From positions 1,240,001-1,304,000 of the forward strand of contig CP019326.1 of assembly GCA_001971685.1 (NCBI GenBank): a stretch of DNA of 64,000 nucleotides, in the 5' to 3' direction. The position numbers were made by a program, and so were the translations under genes. Positions 61,218 to 64,000 of the stretch are shown here, one piece after another. The notes under the pieces are model-generated. The model saw only the letters and a list, made by a program, of their open reading frames with translations. It was not told the DNA's origin and made no database searches. Within the stretch, counting starts at the first letter, position 1; every line of letters begins with the position of its first letter. The DNA is from Halomonas sp. 1513 (GTDB lineage Bacteria; Pseudomonadota; Gammaproteobacteria; Pseudomonadales; Halomonadaceae).

Positions 61218-62933
61218 ATGATGCTCACCGACCCGTCCGTCAAGTACCGCCCCTTCGTTGCCGTCGACCTGCCCGACCGGCAGTGGCCCAGCCAGCGCAT
61301 CGAGTCGCCGCCGATCTGGTGCAGCGTCGACATGCGCGACGGCAACCAGGCGCTGATCGACCCCATGGACATGGAGCGCAAGCGGCGCTTCTTCTCGATG
61401 CTGGTGGAGCTGGGCTTCAAGCAGATCGAGGTCGGGTTTCCGTCGGCGTCGCAGATCGACTTCGACTATGTGCGTGAGCTGATCGAGCAGGACCTGGTGC
61501 CGGACGATGTGACCATCCAGGTGCTGACCCAGGCGCGTCCGCATCTCATCGAGCGCACCTTCGAGGCGCTGCAGGGCGCCAAGAACGCCATCGTGCACGT
61601 CTACAATGCCACCGACCCGATGTTCCGCCGCGTGGTGTTCAACGTCGACAAGCCCGAGTGCATCAAGATCGCCACCGATGCCACCGCCCAGATTCGCGAC
61701 CTGATGGCGGCGCGCCCCGAGACGAACTGGACCTTCCAGTACTCGCCGGAGCTGTTCACCTCCACCGAGATGGACTTCGCGGTGGAGATCGTCGAGGCGG
61801 TGATGGCGACCTATGGCGCCACCGCCGAGAAGCCGATGATCGTCAATCTGCCGGCCACGGTGGAGGTTGCCACACCCAATAACTACGCCGACCAGATCGA
61901 GTGGTTCTGCCGCAATGTCAATCACCGCGACCGGCTGATCGTCAGCGTCCACCCGCACAACGACCGCGGTACCGGCGTCGCCGCCGCCGAGCTGGCCGTG
62001 ATGGCCGGCGCCGACCGCGTCGAGGGCACGCTGTTCGGCAACGGCGAGCGCACCGGCAACGTGGATATCGTGACCCTGGCCATGAACCTGTATACCCAGG
62101 GCGTGCACCCGGGCCTCGATTTCTCCAACATCACACCGATCATGCGCGAGGTGGAGTACTGCAACCAGCTGCCGGTCCACCCGCGCCACCCCTACGTCGG
62201 CGACCTGGTATTCACCGCCTTCTCCGGCTCCCACCAGGACGCTATCAAGAAGGGCATGTCCGAGCGCCGCAACCACCCCGAGGCGGTGTGGGACGTGCCT
62301 TACCTGCCCATCGACCCGCTCGACGTGGGCCGCAGCTACGAGGCGGTGATCCGCGTCAACAGCCAGTCGGGCAAGGGCGGGGTCTCCTACCTGCTCGAGG
62401 AGGAGCACGGCATCGAGCTGCCGCGCCGGCTCTCCATCGAGTTCAGCCACGTGGTACAGGACGTCGCCGAGCGCACCGGCAAGGAGATCACCTCGCAGAT
62501 GATCTTCCAGGCCTTCTCTGACGAGTACCTCGATCAGACCTCGCCGCTGGCGCTGATCAACCATCGTCTCTCCTCCGAGGCGGACAGCCCGAAGGTAACG
62601 CTGGAAGCCGCCATCGACCAGGACGGCCAGCGCCACACCATCGCCGGTGCCGGCAACGGGCCGCTGGCGGCCTTTATCAAGGCGCTGGCCGCCCACGGCG
62701 TGGATGCCGAGATCATCGACTACCACGAGCACTCCCGGGGCCAGGGCTCGGATGCCGAGGCGGTGGCCTATGTCGAGGTGCGTCTCGGCGAGGACGCAGT
62801 GTTTGGCGTGGGTATCGACGAGAGCATCACCAGCGCCTCGATGAAGGCGGTGATCAGCGCCGTCAATCGCCATCGCTCGACCCAGGCGCCGGCGGCCAAC
62901 GTGACGGCCGATAGCCTGGCCGAGGTGAAGTAG
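61218..62933 (+). CDS. leuA: 2-isopropylmalate synthase (LeuA2-type)
   Basis: First committed step of leucine synthesis: acetyl-CoA plus 2-oxoisovalerate. [20 protein letters not shown] with the catalytic/metal Arg-Asp, [40 protein letters not shown] (HxH metal site) and [20 protein letters not shown] are intact; the C-terminal 130 residues are the allosteric leucine-binding domain ([15 protein letters not shown]). 571 aa marks the LeuA2 form seen in Pseudomonas. TGGAG precedes the double ATG at 61218/61221; the frame from 61080 runs through the attenuator and is rejected. Controlled by the leader peptide upstream. Confidence 0.96.
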   Translation: MMLTDPSVKYRPFVAVDLPDRQWPSQRIESPPIWCSVDMRDGNQALIDPMDMERKRRFFSMLVELGFKQIEVGFPSASQIDFDYVRELIEQDLVPDDVTIQVLTQARPHLIERTFEALQGAKNAIVHVYNATDPMFRRVVFNVDKPECIKIATDATAQIRDLMAARPETNWTFQYSPELFTSTEMDFAVEIVEAVMATYGATAEKPMIVNLPATVEVATPNNYADQIEWFCRNVNHRDRLIVSVHPHNDRGTGVAAAELAVMAGADRVEGTLFGNGERTGNVDIVTLAMNLYTQGVHPGLDFSNITPIMREVEYCNQLPVHPRHPYVGDLVFTAFSGSHQDAIKKGMSERRNHPEAVWDVPYLPIDPLDVGRSYEAVIRVNSQSGKGGVSYLLEEEHGIELPRRLSIEFSHVVQDVAERTGKEITSQMIFQAFSDEYLDQTSPLALINHRLSSEADSPKVTLEAAIDQDGQRHTIAGAGNGPLAAFIKALAAHGVDAEIIDYHEHSRGQGSDAEAVAYVEVRLGEDAVFGVGIDESITSASMKAVISAVNRHRSTQAPAANVTADSLAEVK

Positions 62934-62967
62934 CTGCACTCCAGCCACCCCGCACCCCTACGACGAC

Positions 62968-62994
62968 AAAGGCCCCACCGAAGTGGGGCCTTTT
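62968..62994. terminator. Bidirectional terminator between leuA and the hydrolase gene
   Basis: AAAGGCCCCAC (62968-62978), loop CGAA, GTGGGGCCTTT (62983-62993) then T. The A-run and T-run on either side let it stop both leuA and the convergent minus-strand gene. Confidence 0.9.
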
Positions 62995-63013
62995 GGTTAG
63001 CCGAATACGCCGG

Positions 63014-64000
63014 CTAGCGCTGCTGCAGCCACTTGCGCCAGCCGCCATAGGCGGTCACGTCGGTCGCTTCGCCGCTCTCATTCAGTGCCCCGGCGCTGCA
63101 GATGAAACCACTCTTCCACTCGCCGTTGGCGAGCTCCACCTGGCCCAGTCCCAGCGGCGCGGGAATCCGGGCGAGGAAACTCCCCACGCTCTCTATCGGC
63201 AGGCGCCACACCTCCACCTCGATGGCGGCGCCGCTGGCGGCGTCGCGGGTCATCGCTGGGCGCGCCGGTGGCCCGCCGGCCAGCGCATAGAGACGGTAGC
63301 GCGGGGCGCTGGTGGTCGCCTCGACCAGCACACCGCCGCGCTCGGTGAGCTGATGATTGAGCGGCAGGCCGTCGAGGTGCGCGCCGCACACTACCAGCTC
63401 CAGGGTGCCGTCCCGAGCCGGGGAGAGTGGCGGCAGTGCCGGGCGCGCCAGGCCGGTGGCGCCCAACGGCAGGTCGAGCTGGGCCTCGAGGGCGCGGCCC
63501 AGGCTGAGTAGGCGCAGGTCATCGAACGCCTGAGCGAACAGCGTCACCCCGACGGGCAGACCGCTGTCAGTGAAGCCGATCGGCACCGCCAGCGCGCTGT
63601 AGTCGAGCAGGTTCATGAAGTTGGTCCAGGTGCCCAGCCGCGAGTTGACGCCGATGGGGTCGGCGGCCACCTCGGCCTTGCTGGGGTGGGTCACGGTAGT
63701 CGGGGAGAGCATCACATCGACCTGGGCAATCAGCGCATCCGCCTGGCGCCGGTACTCGGCCAACTGGTAGCGGGCGTCGAAGGCGTCCACCGCCAGCGGC
63801 GTCGCGCCGCCCAGGGTGATCTCGCGGGTCACCGGGTGCACCGCCTCGGGGTGGCCCTCGAGCAGGTCGCGTATGGCATGGTAGCGCTCGGCCACCCAGG
63901 GCCCCTCGTAGAGCAGGCGCGCCGCGGCCAGCAGCGGGCTGCAGTCGAGTTCGACCTTCTCGCCGCCCAGCGCCTCCAGTTGGGCAATCGCGGCGTGCAT
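63014..64000 (-). CDS. atzF: Allophanate hydrolase, C-terminal part (truncated by window edge)
   Basis: Hydrolyses allophanate to ammonia and CO2, the second half of ATP-dependent urea breakdown. Only the last 328 residues are in the window; the family has about 600, and the amidase Ser-cisSer-Lys triad lies outside. Visible are the end of the amidase domain (EGPWVAERYHAIRDLLEGHP, NFMNLLDYSALAVPIGFTDS with GLPVGVTLFAQAF) and the C-terminal allophanate-specific domain (GAHLDGLPLNHQLTERGG, YALAGGPPARPAM). The ATG at the window edge is internal. Urea carboxylase is expected upstream, beyond the window. It converges on leuA. Confidence 0.9.
   Translation of the reverse strand: MHAAIAQLEALGGEKVELDCSPLLAAARLLYEGPWVAERYHAIRDLLEGHPEAVHPVTREITLGGATPLAVDAFDARYQLAEYRRQADALIAQVDVMLSPTTVTHPSKAEVAADPIGVNSRLGTWTNFMNLLDYSALAVPIGFTDSGLPVGVTLFAQAFDDLRLLSLGRALEAQLDLPLGATGLARPALPPLSPARDGTLELVVCGAHLDGLPLNHQLTERGGVLVEATTSAPRYRLYALAGGPPARPAMTRDAASGAAIEVEVWRLPIESVGSFLARIPAPLGLGQVELANGEWKSGFICSAGALNESGEATDVTAYGGWRKWLQQR

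Noticed and set aside
1-64000. CRISPR arrays, insertion sequences, prophage or toxin-antitoxin genes
   Set aside because: Looked for and not seen: no regularly spaced direct repeats, no transposase, integrase or phage structural motif.

Overview
This is a high-GC gammaproteobacterial chromosome segment, most likely from a halophile of the Halomonadaceae (Halomonas-like). The evidence is the gene content and order (thyA-folA, parE/parC, nudF-yqiB-cpdA, cmoA/cmoB), a NaChBac-type sodium channel, a TIGR02647-type small protein, and a dispersed intergenic repeat. This assignment is inference from content, not from a database search. No phage, transposase, CRISPR or plasmid gene was seen. All genes look intact except the two cut by the window edges (thyA at the left, allophanate hydrolase at the right).

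Layout. 0-2.5 kb: thyA, folA, a ProQ/FinO-domain RNA chaperone. 2.8-4.0 kb: an outer-membrane porin with its own terminator. 4.3-8.5 kb: a four-gene PotFGHI-type polyamine ABC importer; a large palindromic element with two CsrA-like hairpins separates the binding protein from the ATPase. 8.5-22.5 kb: a sensory block with a GGDEF-EAL protein, a Cache-PAS-GGDEF cyclase, a membrane chemoreceptor with a sigma-28 promoter, a six-sensor-domain GGDEF-EAL protein, an Aer-like receptor, tRNA-Arg(CCT) beside a gene-free AT-rich gap, and a LOV-PAS-GGDEF-EAL protein. 22.7-26.1 kb: an amidase, then cmoM-rsmC. 26.3-28.6 kb: a lysozyme-like protein and an alpha/beta-hydrolase lipase.

28.6-38.4 kb is the most unusual part. 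Two divergent operons centre on a plant-type fatty-acid alpha-dioxygenase. One operon carries a small membrane protein, a di-heme cytochrome c, a 75-aa protein and a patatin lipoprotein. The other carries the dioxygenase, an unknown protein, an Old-Yellow-Enzyme-type reductase, a second di-heme cytochrome c and a second small membrane protein. Together with the neighbouring lipase this looks like a lipid-release, fatty-acid oxygenation and reduction system, that is, a candidate bacterial oxylipin or fatty-aldehyde pathway.

38.4-64 kb is mostly housekeeping: greB, a TPR lipoprotein-like protein, nudF-yqiB-cpdA, cysD and cysN, an APP1-type phosphatase, a membrane zinc peptidase, cmoA-PLD-cmoB, pgi, yqiA-parE, parC-serB and TIGR02647. 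A PilZ/HD-GYP protein with a sigma-28 promoter and a voltage-gated sodium channel follow. The last part holds leuA, preceded by a Leu-rich leader peptide and an attenuator, and the C-terminal half of allophanate hydrolase. Three copies of a structured intergenic repeat lie at 1.4, 46.4 and 54.2 kb.
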